From NCBI RefSeq assembly GCF_003600685.1, contig NZ_CP032084.1, positions 2,480,001 to 2,544,000 of the forward strand: a DNA stretch of 64,000 bases, given 5' to 3'. Positions 53,764 to 62,438 of the stretch are shown piece after piece. This DNA is from Achromobacter sp. B7. GTDB taxonomy: Bacteria; Pseudomonadota; Gammaproteobacteria; Burkholderiales; Burkholderiaceae_B. The position numbers and the translations under genes were made by a program. Each line of letters starts with the position of its first letter. Positions within the stretch are counted from its first letter, which is position 1. The notes under the pieces are model-generated. The model made no database searches, had not been told where the DNA came from, and worked only from the letters and a program-made list of their open reading frames with translations.

Positions 53764-53899
53764 AACGTCTTTGGGGGCGCTACCGCTGGCGAGCGCATAT
53801 GGACAGCATGTATTGATATTAAATAAGTACGCCAAGTCAACGGTCAGCGGCTGTTGCTGATCAGCTAAGCCGCTTGCCGGTGAACCTTGCAATAAGAAT

Positions 53900-53932
53900 G
53901 GGAGGCTCGAATTCGAGTCCTCCCTTTTTTTT
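53900..53932 (+). terminator. strong intrinsic terminator downstream of attR
   Basis: A GGGAGG/CCTCCC stem with an inner palindrome CTCGAATTCGAG is followed by eight T residues. It probably served guaA before the island inserted. Confidence 0.85.
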
Positions 53933-54140
53933 GTTCGAACCAAAGCAATCTCGCCAAGCCTCGCCCACTCCTACCCCGCAAACTAGGGTTATCCGGGATT
54001 CTTTATGCTTAAACTTTTGTGAAGAATAAGCGCCAGATGCAGGGCTCCGCCGCGATGAGGCATCAAGGTGGTTCACCGGGGTGCGGCACCTGACGCACCG
54101 TACGCAGGATCGCGCGGTGGCGGCCCAGAAGGAGAATCGG

Positions 54141-55124
54141 ATGCTGTTGCGTAGACATTGCCTGGCCGTGATGATGCTGGCGCTGACTGGCTGGGCGACG
54201 GGCAGCCAGGCGCAAACGGCGCCTCAGGCCTGGCCGACCAAGCCGGTGCGTCTGGTTGTGGGATTGGCCCCTGGCGGGCTGGTCGACGTGCTGGCGCGCA
54301 CGGTTCAGCCGCATTTGGCCGAGGGCTTGAAGCAGACCGTTATCGTGGAGAATCGGGGCGGGGCGGGCGGCAACGTGGCGGGCGCCGAGGTGGTGCGTAA
54401 CGGCGGAGACAACCATACCTTCTTGCTCAATCCATCGACCACCGAATCGGTCAACCCGCTGACGTTCACCAGCATGCCGTTCGATCCGCAGCGGGACTTG
54501 CGGCCGGTTGCCTTGTTGGCCAACAGCCAGTTGTTCCTGTTTGTCCGGTCCTCGCTGGGCGTCGACACGCTTGAAGCGTTCGTCGAATACGCGCGCAAGC
54601 AGCCCAATCCGCTTAACTACGGGTCGGCCGGCAACGGCACGACGCCGCATCTGGCTGGCGAGCTGCTCAAGCAGGCTACCGGCATGCAGGCCACCCATGC
54701 GCCATATCGCGGCGTGGCGCCGGCGATACAAGACCTGGCCGCGGGCCAGATCGACTTTGCGTTTGGACCGGCCACGGTCTTCCCCATGGTGCAAGCGGGC
54801 AAGCTGAAGGTGCTGGCGGTGGCGAGCCGGCAACGGGCCGCCGTGGCGCCGGACATACGAACCTTTTCTGAGGCGGGCATTGACGGCGTTTTCGCGGACA
54901 GCCTGTTCGGCGTGTATGCCGCCGCTGGCACCCGCGATGATGTGGTTGATCGCATGAACGGCGAAATCAACAAGGTGCTGGCGAGGCCGGAGATCAAGGC
55001 GCGATTCCTGGACGCCGGCGCCGAGGCGCTACCGCTGAGCGTGGCCGACTACACCGCGCGTGTGCAGGACGAGAAGAAATTGTTCGTCCCATTGATGAAG
55101 TCATTGGGGCTGAAGGAACAGTAG
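54141..55124 (+). CDS. Bug/TctC-family periplasmic solute receptor
   Basis: A 327-residue Bug receptor with a signal peptide (about residues 1-25, ending TGSQA before QTAPQAWPTKPV). The family block VRLVVGLAPGGLVD and central NGTTPHLAGELLKQ are present. The ATG at 54141 has a strong AAGGAG site; an earlier in-frame start at 54081 lies in non-coding sequence. It stands alone, ended by a long inverted repeat shared with the convergent mesD gene. The ligand is unknown. Confidence 0.88.
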   Translation: MLLRRHCLAVMMLALTGWATGSQAQTAPQAWPTKPVRLVVGLAPGGLVDVLARTVQPHLAEGLKQTVIVENRGGAGGNVAGAEVVRNGGDNHTFLLNPSTTESVNPLTFTSMPFDPQRDLRPVALLANSQLFLFVRSSLGVDTLEAFVEYARKQPNPLNYGSAGNGTTPHLAGELLKQATGMQATHAPYRGVAPAIQDLAAGQIDFAFGPATVFPMVQAGKLKVLAVASRQRAAVAPDIRTFSEAGIDGVFADSLFGVYAAAGTRDDVVDRMNGEINKVLARPEIKARFLDAGAEALPLSVADYTARVQDEKKLFVPLMKSLGLKEQ

Positions 55125-55139
55125 AGAAATAAGAAATAA

Positions 55140-55191
55140 GGAGTCAGACTGCAATTTCACCGATGCCAGCGCAAAAATGCAGTCTGACTCC
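55140..55191. terminator. 14-bp inverted repeat between convergent genes
   Basis: GGAGTCAGACTGCA (55140-55153) and its perfect complement (55178-55191) flank a 24-base loop between the Bug gene and mesD. The position suits a bidirectional terminator, although there is no strong T run; it may also be a dispersed repeat unit. Confidence 0.55.
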
Positions 55192-55207
55192 ATGGTGCAG
55201 CTCAGTA

Positions 55208-56236
55208 TCAGCCCAACAGTTCCTTGCGAACGATTTCCGCGCCTTCGCTCAAAGCCAGCAGCTTGCCCTTCGCAATAGCCCGCGACAACGGCGCCATGCC
55301 GCAGTTCGTGCACGGATACAGCTTGTCGGCATCCACAAACTTCAGCGCCTTTCTCAGCGTATTGGCCACTTCTTCGGGCGTTTCCACCTTATCGCTTGCC
55401 ACGTCGATGGCGCCGACCATCACCTTCTTGCCGCGAACCAGTTCAAGCAGATCGATCGGCACGTGCGAGTTGTGGCATTCCAGCGAGATGATGTCGATAT
55501 TGGATTTTTGCAGCTTGGGGAACGATTCCTCGTACTGACGCCACTCGGACCCCAGCGTCTTCTTCCAGTCGGTGTTGGCCTTGATGCCGTAGCCGTAGCA
55601 GATGTGCACAGCGGTTTCGCATTTCAGGCCTTCAATCGCCCGTTCCAGCGTGGCGATGCCCCAGTCGTTGACTTCGTCGAAGAACACGTTGAATGCCGGC
55701 TCATCGAATTGGATGATGTCCACGCCTGCGGCTTCCAGTTCGCGGGCTTCCTGGTTCAGGATCTTGGCGAATTCCCAGGCCAGTTTTTCGCGGCTCTTGT
55801 AGTGGGCGTCGTACAGCGTGTCGATCATCGTCATGGGGCCTGGCAGCGCCCATTTGATGGGTTGCTTGGTTTGCTGGCGCAGGAACTTGGCGTCTTCAAC
55901 AAACACCGGCTTTTGACGGCTGACGGCGCCCACCACGGTCGGCACGCTGGCGTCATAGCGATCACGGATTCGAACGGTTTCGCGCTTTTCGAAATCGACG
56001 CCGTCGAGATGCTCGATGAACGTCGTGACAAAGTGCTGACGGGTTTGCTCGCCGTCGCTGACGATATCAATGCCCGCATGCTGTTGTTCTTGCAGCGCCA
56101 GGCGCAAGGCGTCTTGTTTGCCCTCGACCAGCTCTTCGTCTTGCAGTTTCCAAGGCGACCAAAGTTTTTCAGGCTGTGCAAGCCACGAGGGCTTGGGCAG
56201 GCTGCCGGCGGTGGAGGTGGGCAGTAGTTTTTTCAT
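55208..56236 (-). CDS. mesD: folate-independent core methionine synthase MesD
   Basis: A 342-residue protein homologous to the C-terminal catalytic domain of cobalamin-independent methionine synthase. It lacks the N-terminal folate-binding half. Zinc ligands are visible at H211 and C213 (VHICYGYG) and at C312 (CTNCGM). Core synthases of the MesD type, paired with MesX (DUF1852), have been described as making methionine without methylfolate in an oxygen-dependent way; the neighbour at 56268 is DUF1852, which supports this assignment. It is the last gene of the operon, 31 bases after mesX. Confidence 0.85.
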   Translation of the reverse strand: MKKLLPTSTAGSLPKPSWLAQPEKLWSPWKLQDEELVEGKQDALRLALQEQQHAGIDIVSDGEQTRQHFVTTFIEHLDGVDFEKRETVRIRDRYDASVPTVVGAVSRQKPVFVEDAKFLRQQTKQPIKWALPGPMTMIDTLYDAHYKSREKLAWEFAKILNQEARELEAAGVDIIQFDEPAFNVFFDEVNDWGIATLERAIEGLKCETAVHICYGYGIKANTDWKKTLGSEWRQYEESFPKLQKSNIDIISLECHNSHVPIDLLELVRGKKVMVGAIDVASDKVETPEEVANTLRKALKFVDADKLYPCTNCGMAPLSRAIAKGKLLALSEGAEIVRKELLG

Positions 56237-56267
56237 GATCAGTTGGTCTCGTGTGTTATCTGAGTGA

Positions 56268-57251
56268 TTAGTGCGCGTAGTTGGCGGCCCAGCTTTCCAG
56301 CACGTGCTTGTAGGGTTTGATGAAGTGCTCTTCCGTGAACTTTCCCTGCTTCACGGCAAGCTGGCTGCGCTCATCGCGGTCATAGACGATCTGTGTCAGC
56401 GAGTAATCCTGATTCTTCAGGCTCGGTTGATAGACCTTGCCCGCGGCGGAATTGGCGTTGTAGATCTCGGGGCGGTAGATCTTCTGGAACGTTTCCATCG
56501 TGCTGATGATGCTGATCAGCTCAAGGTTCGTGTAGTGGCCAAGCAGGTCGCCCTGAAAGTAAAAGGCCAATGGCGCGGCGCTGCCCGGGGGCATGAAGTA
56601 ACGGACCTGCAAGCCCATTTTTTCGAAGTACTGGTCCGTTGGCGAGAATTCGCTTTGCTGATATTCAACGCCCAGGATGGGGTGCTGATTTTCAGTACGC
56701 AGGTACGTCTTGCTGCTTGAGGCGCTGATGCAAATAACCGGCGGCTTGCTGAACTGTTCTTTGTAGGCGCTGGAACTGACAAAGTGCTTGAACAGCTTGC
56801 CGTGCAAGTCGCCGAAACCGTCAGGCGAGCTAAAGCTGGATTTGTTCTTGTTGTGCTCTTGCAAAAGCACGCTGAAGTCGTAGTCGCGCACGTACGAAGA
56901 GAAGTTATTGCCGACGATCCCATCGATGCGTTCGTTGTTGTGGCGGTCGACGATATTGGTCTTCAAGATTTCAATCAGCGGAAACGCATCACTGCCGCCG
57001 TTGGCGGCAATGTTCATTTCAACCGAGATGATTTCAAGTTCGACCGTGTAGCGATCTGCCTTGGGGTTGTCCCAATGCGCCAGACTATTGAAGCGCCTGT
57101 CGATCATCTTCAGCGTGTTGCGAAGGTTCTGTTGGCGACTCGCGCCCCGCGCCAGATTGGCGAAGTTGGTCGTGATGCGCGTGTTGTCGGACGGCTGATA
57201 ATTTTCATCAAAAGGAATGCTCTTGATGTTGAAAGTGAACGCGTTGCTCAT
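56268..57251 (-). CDS. mesX: DUF1852 protein MesX
   Basis: A 327-residue DUF1852 protein (FNIKSIPFDENYQPSDNTR at the N-terminus, then NFANLARGASRQQNLR and RYFMPPGSAAPLAFYFQGD). In work on folate-independent methionine synthases this family, called MesX, was required with MesD. Its chemistry is not settled; together with a flavin reductase it may generate the methyl donor. It lies between the FMN reductase gene and mesD on the minus strand. Confidence 0.85.
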   Translation of the reverse strand: MSNAFTFNIKSIPFDENYQPSDNTRITTNFANLARGASRQQNLRNTLKMIDRRFNSLAHWDNPKADRYTVELEIISVEMNIAANGGSDAFPLIEILKTNIVDRHNNERIDGIVGNNFSSYVRDYDFSVLLQEHNKNKSSFSSPDGFGDLHGKLFKHFVSSSAYKEQFSKPPVICISASSSKTYLRTENQHPILGVEYQQSEFSPTDQYFEKMGLQVRYFMPPGSAAPLAFYFQGDLLGHYTNLELISIISTMETFQKIYRPEIYNANSAAGKVYQPSLKNQDYSLTQIVYDRDERSQLAVKQGKFTEEHFIKPYKHVLESWAANYAH

Positions 57252-57350
57252 GGTGATGGTGTGCTGATTTTGGCGAATGGAATACGAAGCCGGCTGCCGC
57301 CAGGCGACGGACGCTATGGCCGCTGCGGGCGGCGTTGAATGGGTTTTGCT

Positions 57351-57932
57351 TCAGGCTGCTACCGGTTCTTGTGCGGCGGCGGTGCTTGGATGGCGCATCA
57401 ATTCGATTAAGGGCAACGCGCGCTGGACCGCCAGTCTGGCCCGTTCGATCAGGGCCATGTCGTGCAGGCGGTAGTCGGCAAAATCCTTGTCGGTCGCGTA
57501 GACGCCCAGCGGCAAGGTGCGCGCCTGGAAGAAGCTGAACAAGGGCCGCAACTGGTGATCGATGATCAGGGCATGGCGTTCGCTGCCCCCGGTGGCCGCC
57601 AACAGGACGGGCTTGTCGATGAGGGCGTCTTGATGGATGAAGTCGAAGAAGTGCTTGAACAGCCCCGTGTACGAGCCTCGGTAGACCGGGGTTGTCACCA
57701 CCAGGACGTCCGCTTGTTCGACCGCGCCAAGCTCGCGCTCCACCGTGTCGGGCAATTGAGAGCGCCAGACGGCGCCGGCCAGTTGCGGGGCGAGCTCACC
57801 CAGTTCAACCAGGTGTTGTTCGCACGGAATATGGTCGGCGATCAGGTCCAGCAGGTGTTCTGCCAGGGCCGCTGACTTCGAGGGGCGTTGCAGTCCGCCG
57901 GAAACTGCGACTAGACGGAGTGGACGTGTCAT
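57351..57932 (-). CDS. NAD(P)H-dependent FMN reductase (MsuE-like)
   Basis: A 193-residue flavodoxin-fold reductase. Motifs are SGGLQRPSKSAALAEHLL (phosphate-binding loop, residues 10-27) and VVTTPVYRGSYTGLFKHFFD (flavin-binding region). Such enzymes supply FMNH2 to two-component monooxygenases, for example in sulfonate use. As first gene of the mes operon it probably delivers reduced flavin for the oxygen-dependent MesX/MesD reaction. The start at 57932 follows family length; longer in-frame extension covers the promoter region. Confidence 0.8.
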   Translation of the reverse strand: MTRPLRLVAVSGGLQRPSKSAALAEHLLDLIADHIPCEQHLVELGELAPQLAGAVWRSQLPDTVERELGAVEQADVLVVTTPVYRGSYTGLFKHFFDFIHQDALIDKPVLLAATGGSERHALIIDHQLRPLFSFFQARTLPLGVYATDKDFADYRLHDMALIERARLAVQRALPLIELMRHPSTAAAQEPVAA

Positions 57933-58026
57933 CTTTGCTTCACATGAATAGAGCTGCCCGGCGCGGCATCTGTCTTTGTGCAGTTGCAGCATCAAGCTGG
58001 AACCGCATGCTAGAGGAGGGTAACGA

Positions 58027-58049
58027 TGAAGTAAAATGGTTTTATTTCA
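58027..58049. promoter_or_regulatory. near-perfect inverted repeat, candidate LysR/MetR operator
   Basis: TGAAGTAAAATGG followed by TTTTATTTCA forms a 23-base dyad with one mismatched position and the TGAA...TTCA ends seen in MetR sites. It lies between the divergent FMN reductase and LysR genes, 27 bases before the LysR start. Confidence 0.55.
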
Positions 58050-58075
58050 CCTATCCATGAGCAGGAATCATCTGA

Positions 58076-59008
58076 ATGCTTGAACGCATCCACCTCAGCA
58101 TCGTCCAGCAGGTCGAAAAGCAAGGGTCGTTGACGGCCGCTGCGGGCGTGTTGAACCTGACCCAGTCGGCCCTTAGCCACAGCATGAAGAAGCTGGAAGT
58201 GCAGCTGGGCACCGACGTCTGGCTGCGTGAAGGGCGAAGCCTGCGCCTCACCCAGGCCGGCCAATACCTGCTGGCGGTGGCGAACCGCGTGTTGCCGCAG
58301 CTGGACCTGGCCGAAGAGCGACTGGGCCAGTTCGCGCAGGGCGAACGCGGCGCGCTGCGCATCGGCATGGAATGCCACCCTTGCTATCAATGGTTGCTGA
58401 AGGTGGTTTCACCGTATCTGGCGGCGTGGCCCGACGTGGATGTGGACGTCAAGCAGAAGTTCCAGTTCGGCGGGATCGGCGCGCTGTTCGGGTACGAGAT
58501 CGACCTGCTGGTGACGCCCGACCCGCTGTTCAAGCCGGGCCTGAAGTTCGAGCCTGTGTTCGACTACGAGCAGGTGCTGGTCGTGCCCAAGGGCCACCGC
58601 CTGGCAACGGCTGCGTACGTGAAGCCGCAACAGCTGACGCAGGAAGTGTTGATCAGCTACCCCGTGGACATCGAGCGGCTGGACATCTACAACCAGTTCC
58701 TGCTGCCGGCAGGCGTCACGCCCAAGCGCCACAAAGCCATCGAAACCACCGACATCATGGTGCAGATGGTGGCTAGCGGACGCGGTGTGGCCGCTCTGCC
58801 GCGCTGGCTGGTCGAGGAATACGCGGCGCGGATGGAGGTGGTGCCGGTGCGGCTGGGCGTACGCGGCATCGCCAAGCAGATTTTTCTGGGTGCGCGCGAA
58901 GCGGACAGCGCCATTGATTACGTGCGGGCATTCATCGAACTGGCCCGCCACCCGGGCACCGACGCGCCGACCGCTGTGGCGCAAGAAGCCAATGGACAAT
59001 CACGGTAG
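58076..59008 (+). CDS. LysR-family regulator, MetR-like
   Basis: A 310-residue LysR regulator. The N-terminal helix-turn-helix (MLERIHLSIVQQVEKQGSLT; TQSALSHSMKKLE at about 29-41) and RIGMECHPCYQWL in the effector domain resemble MetR, the homocysteine-responsive activator of methionine genes. Divergence from the mes operon and the dyad at 58027-58049 support methionine control. Whether it is the only MetR in the genome cannot be seen from this window. Confidence 0.82.
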   Translation: MLERIHLSIVQQVEKQGSLTAAAGVLNLTQSALSHSMKKLEVQLGTDVWLREGRSLRLTQAGQYLLAVANRVLPQLDLAEERLGQFAQGERGALRIGMECHPCYQWLLKVVSPYLAAWPDVDVDVKQKFQFGGIGALFGYEIDLLVTPDPLFKPGLKFEPVFDYEQVLVVPKGHRLATAAYVKPQQLTQEVLISYPVDIERLDIYNQFLLPAGVTPKRHKAIETTDIMVQMVASGRGVAALPRWLVEEYAARMEVVPVRLGVRGIAKQIFLGAREADSAIDYVRAFIELARHPGTDAPTAVAQEANGQSR

Positions 59009-59148
59009 CGCTACAGTGAATGTCGCGACTCCAGCGGGCACGGAATCGTGCTGACAGTCGCAGCTACATTAGAAAGTCACGCAGCGGCGCGGGGTAGAGT
59101 ACGCAGGCATCGAAGATCTGGATGTCGCAATAAACGAAAGCCGAAGGC

Positions 59149-59529
59149 TCACTCGTGCCTGCCCCCCTCGATCAGCATGCCTCGCAACCGCTGGCGCTGT
59201 CTTTCCAGCGCCGCTATCTGCTTCTCCAAGATCGCCAGCCGTTTGCGCTTCGCATCCTTCATATCCGCGCATGCCTTCGCCCCTTCAATCAGCAACATGC
59301 AACCCGGAAAGCTGCGAATTTCTTCCAAACTGAAGCCGGTGGCGATCAATCGCTGAATCTGCTTGACCTGAGTGACGGCCACTGCGTCAAAGGCGCGGTA
59401 GCCATTCTGGGCACGCGTTGACGCAAGCAAGCCGTGCTGATCGTAGTGACGAATCGAACGTACGCTGACGCCGGTTGCTTGCGCCAGCGCGCCGATCTTC
59501 AGCAGGGTGGTGGACTCAGTTTTATTCAT
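59149..59529 (-). CDS. MerR-family transcriptional regulator
   Basis: A 126-residue MerR protein: N-terminal winged helix (LLKIGALAQATGVSVRSIRHY, about 9-30), then GLLASTRAQNGYRAF, and a coiled-coil dimerisation helix (DAKRKRLAILEKQIAALERQ). Cys at GCML and ACAD could participate in sensing, but no metal motif is clear. It is divergent from the alpha/beta hydrolase gene, over a typical MerR-type promoter. Confidence 0.85.
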   Translation of the reverse strand: MNKTESTTLLKIGALAQATGVSVRSIRHYDQHGLLASTRAQNGYRAFDAVAVTQVKQIQRLIATGFSLEEIRSFPGCMLLIEGAKACADMKDAKRKRLAILEKQIAALERQRQRLRGMLIEGGRHE

Positions 59530-59553
59530 GGATCGAACCTTATCACCTAGTGC

Positions 59554-59584
59554 TTGACTGTGACACTAATGTCAGGCTTTAGCC
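59554..59584 (+). promoter_or_regulatory. MerR-type promoter with long spacer and dyad
   Basis: A TTGACT -35 box (59554-59559) is followed by a spacer of about 19 bases that contains the dyad TGACACTAATGTCA (59561-59574) and then a weak TTAGCC -10. A dyad inside an overlong spacer is the hallmark of MerR-activated promoters. Confidence 0.55.
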
Positions 59585-59614
59585 TGGGCTCTTTCCATTC
59601 GAAGGAGCTTCAAC

Positions 59615-60523
59615 ATGATGTCTTTCAGCGCTTTCATCCATTGGCGCAAGGGGTTTGCCGCAATGGCCCTGATGGTTCTATCCACGCTGGCGCGGGCCGC
59701 AGTAGATCCATACACAGTGACGGCGCCTGATGGCGTGCGCATCGCGGTGCAAGAGGCCGGTGACCCGAACGGTCAGCCCATCATCTTTATTCACGGTTTG
59801 CTTGGCAGCCACCTTAGCTGGGAAAAGCAGGTCAACAGCCCTCAGTTGCAGCGGTACCGCCTGATCACTTTCGATATGCGGGGGCATGGCCTGTCCGGGC
59901 AACCTGAGCGTGCCGATGCCTACCGTGATGGACGCCGTTGGGCGGATGATCTGGCTGCGGTGATTGCGGGGTCAGGCGCCCGGCAGCCCGTCTTGGTGGG
60001 ATGGTCGCTAGGCGCGGCAGTTACCACGAATTATCTGGCTGCCTATGGTGACGAGAAAATCGGCGGTGCTGTGTACGTGGGGGGTGTCATCGAACTGAAA
60101 CCGGAACAAATCGTGTCGCAGCCGCATGCTTACAAAGGAATGGCATCGCCAGATCTCAAGACGCATCTCGATGCTGAACGCGAATTTGTGGCCCTGTGCT
60201 TTGCCACCCAGCCTGACGCGCGGACGTTCCAGCGTTTGCTGGCCAATGCCGCCATGGCTTCCCAGAGCATGCAGAACGCCGTGCATGGTATGTCGCTGAA
60301 TGCGCCCAAGGGCTTGGGGGCCATGCATAAGCCGCTGTTGTTGATTTATGGCGCGCGTGATGCGTTGGTGCAGCCCCAACCGTCCTTCAATCGCGCCAAG
60401 GCCTTGAACGCCGGCGCCATCGGCAAGTTCTACGCAGACTCGGGGCACGCTCCCTTTCTGGAGGAGGCCGAGCGTTTCAACCGCGATTTGTCCGCCTTTG
60501 CTGACGCCGCGACGCGGCGTTAG
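59615..60523 (+). CDS. exported alpha/beta hydrolase
   Basis: A 302-residue alpha/beta hydrolase with a signal peptide (about residues 1-28, ending LARA). The HGLLGS oxyanion region lies at about 60-65, the nucleophile S131 in GWSLGA, the Asp in YGARDALV and the His in DSGHAPFLEE. It resembles haloperoxidase- or lactonase-type hydrolases. The substrate is unknown. It is divergent from and probably activated by the MerR regulator. A GAAGGAG site precedes tandem ATGs at 59615 and 59618. Confidence 0.82.
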   Translation: MMSFSAFIHWRKGFAAMALMVLSTLARAAVDPYTVTAPDGVRIAVQEAGDPNGQPIIFIHGLLGSHLSWEKQVNSPQLQRYRLITFDMRGHGLSGQPERADAYRDGRRWADDLAAVIAGSGARQPVLVGWSLGAAVTTNYLAAYGDEKIGGAVYVGGVIELKPEQIVSQPHAYKGMASPDLKTHLDAEREFVALCFATQPDARTFQRLLANAAMASQSMQNAVHGMSLNAPKGLGAMHKPLLLIYGARDALVQPQPSFNRAKALNAGAIGKFYADSGHAPFLEEAERFNRDLSAFADAATRR

Positions 60524-60655
60524 CCGTTCATGTGCCCAGCGCAAATATCAACGCTGGCATGTTTTATGGCGATCGATATAAAATCCCCGGACGTTCTCGG
60601 GTACCTGCCACGCACGTGCCTTCGTCAAACCGCTTGCCCCACGGAAGGCCACCGC

Positions 60656-61645
60656 ATGACGCAACTTGCCGACCCCGTCCAGGATGCCCCCGTCGGACCC
60701 GTTCCCGTCCCCCATCTTCCGCGACCCTCCCGCAAGACTCTCCACGGACTCTGTTGGGCGGGCCTCAGCGTGTTGATCTTTGCCGGCTGGTTTGTGGTGA
60801 CGCGCTTTAGCGTGACGCGCGAACTGCGCTTGTGGGATGTCACCGCGCTGCGGTTCGGTATCGGCGCTGTGATTCTTTTTCCGGTGCTGCTGCGGGGTTC
60901 CGGGCGCATATCCGGCAAACAATGGGGTGAAGGACTGTTGTACGCCTGTCTGTGGGGCATGCCTTTTGTCCTGGCGGTAGCTCTGGGACTACAGCTCACG
61001 TCAGCCGGGCGGGCGGCGGCAGTCGCGCCGACATTGATGCCCGTTTTTGTCGGGCTTTTTGCCTGGGTCTTCCTGAAAGAAAAGCAGGGCTGGGGCCGCT
61101 GGCTGGGGTATCTGGCCATCGTCATCGGATTGGTCTGCATGATTGCCGGCGGCGCCTCGGCGCACGGGGTGGCGAACCCCGTGGGGATCCTGGCGCTGAT
61201 TACTGCCGCCGCGATGTGGGCCGTCTATACGCTGCTGTTTCGGCGCAGCGCGCTGACGCCGGTGCAGGCCGCGGCGTTGATCTGCTTCTGGTCGGCCGTG
61301 CTGTTTCTGCCGATCTACCTGGTTGCCGGCCTCAGCCGCCTTGGTTTGGCGTCGGCCGGCGAAATTGCTTTGCAGGCGTTTTACCAAGGCGTCTTGATGA
61401 GCGGCGTGGCCATCGTGTCCTTCAACCGATCCGTTGCGCTGCTGGGGCCGTCCGCCGCCACGGCCATCATTGCCTTGATCCCGGCGGTTGCCGCGCTGAC
61501 CGCCATTCCCGTCCTGGGCGAGCTGCCGTCGTGGGAAGAGGGCATTGCCCTTCTTGCCGTCGTTGGCGGCGTGCTGCTGGCGGCCCGTCCCAAGCGCAAA
61601 GCAGCAGTCCCATCGACCACCACGACAGCGAGACAACAGCCATGA
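60656..61645 (+). CDS. EamA/DMT-family inner-membrane transporter
   Basis: A 329-residue transporter with about ten hydrophobic helices forming two EamA repeats (first FAGWFVVTRFSV; second AAAMWAVYTLLFRRS). Family members export metabolites or amino acids. The start at 60656 (MTQLADPVQ) has a GGAAGG site; an upstream in-frame frame back to 60530 is less likely. Its stop overlaps the GST start (ATGA), so transport and conjugation may be linked. Confidence 0.82.
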   Translation: MTQLADPVQDAPVGPVPVPHLPRPSRKTLHGLCWAGLSVLIFAGWFVVTRFSVTRELRLWDVTALRFGIGAVILFPVLLRGSGRISGKQWGEGLLYACLWGMPFVLAVALGLQLTSAGRAAAVAPTLMPVFVGLFAWVFLKEKQGWGRWLGYLAIVIGLVCMIAGGASAHGVANPVGILALITAAAMWAVYTLLFRRSALTPVQAAALICFWSAVLFLPIYLVAGLSRLGLASAGEIALQAFYQGVLMSGVAIVSFNRSVALLGPSAATAIIALIPAVAALTAIPVLGELPSWEEGIALLAVVGGVLLAARPKRKAAVPSTTTTARQQP

Positions 61646-62358
61646 TCCGTTTTTACTTTCATCCGACGCCTAACCCCGCAAAGATCGCGCTTTTCCTGGA
61701 AGAGACCGGGCTGGAGTACGAAGCCGTGCCGGTCGACACCAGCAAAGGCGAGCAGCACACGCCGGCGTTTCGGGCCATCAACCCGAACGGCAAGGTGCCG
61801 GCCATTGTTGACACTGACGGCCCTGGCGGCAAGGAAGCGCGCGTGTTCGACTCGACGGCCATCCTGATCTATCTAGCCGACAAGACCGGCCAGCTTACGG
61901 GCACGCCGGAAGATCGGCCTGAGCTGCTGTCGTGGCTGCTGTTCATTGCGTCCGGCCTGGGTCCGTTTTCCGGTCAGGCGGTGCACTTTCAGTTTGCCGC
62001 GCCGGATGGTCTGGACTACGCGGTCAACCGTTACCGCCGCGAAGCCGACCGGCACTATCAGGTGCTGGACGAGCATCTGAAGGGGCGCGAATTCATCGTG
62101 GGTAACTGCTACACCATCGCGGATATTTCGGCGTGGGGCTGGCTTGATCGGGCCTCGCGCGTGCGCAAGGGCTCGGAAGATCCGCTGGCGCCGTTTCCGG
62201 AATTGAAGCGCTGGTTCGCCGGCGTGGATGCACGCCCGGCGGTTGCGCGCGCCCGGGCGCTCAGCAAAAGCCACCAATGGAAAACCGTCAACGACGACGA
62301 GACCAAGCGGGCCTTGTTCCCCTCAAATTTCGCGCCTGCGTCGTCGCGAGCGGTTTGA
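61642..62358 (+). CDS. glutathione S-transferase family protein
   Basis: A 238-residue GST with a thioredoxin-like N-terminal domain (MIRFYFHPTPNPAKIALFLEE is the family start in style; NPNGKVPAI and DSTAILIYLAD form the glutathione site) and a helical C-terminal domain. It resembles the YghU/Ure2-like class. It is translationally coupled to the EamA transporter gene. The substrate is unknown. Confidence 0.83.
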   Translation: MIRFYFHPTPNPAKIALFLEETGLEYEAVPVDTSKGEQHTPAFRAINPNGKVPAIVDTDGPGGKEARVFDSTAILIYLADKTGQLTGTPEDRPELLSWLLFIASGLGPFSGQAVHFQFAAPDGLDYAVNRYRREADRHYQVLDEHLKGREFIVGNCYTIADISAWGWLDRASRVRKGSEDPLAPFPELKRWFAGVDARPAVARARALSKSHQWKTVNDDETKRALFPSNFAPASSRAV

Positions 62359-62438
62359 AATGAAGATCCAGAACGAGCGTAATAGGATGACGTCACCATC
62401 GTCTGTTTGTTGCACGACACAGCCGCGTAGGGTTGCAC

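Larger units (their letters stand above)
53392..54140. other. right end of the guaA island and downstream gap
   Basis: About 750 bases. It contains two weak short frames (42 and 22 codons), the right attachment-site repeat at 53750-53763 and a strong terminator at 53900-53932. The sequence from 53764 on is probably the original flank of guaA before insertion. Confidence 0.5.

Noticed and set aside
53885..53935. tRNA-like 3' end (TTCGAGTCCTCCC)
   Set aside because: The stretch folds as a single compact hairpin followed by T8 and has no D or anticodon arms, so it is a terminator.
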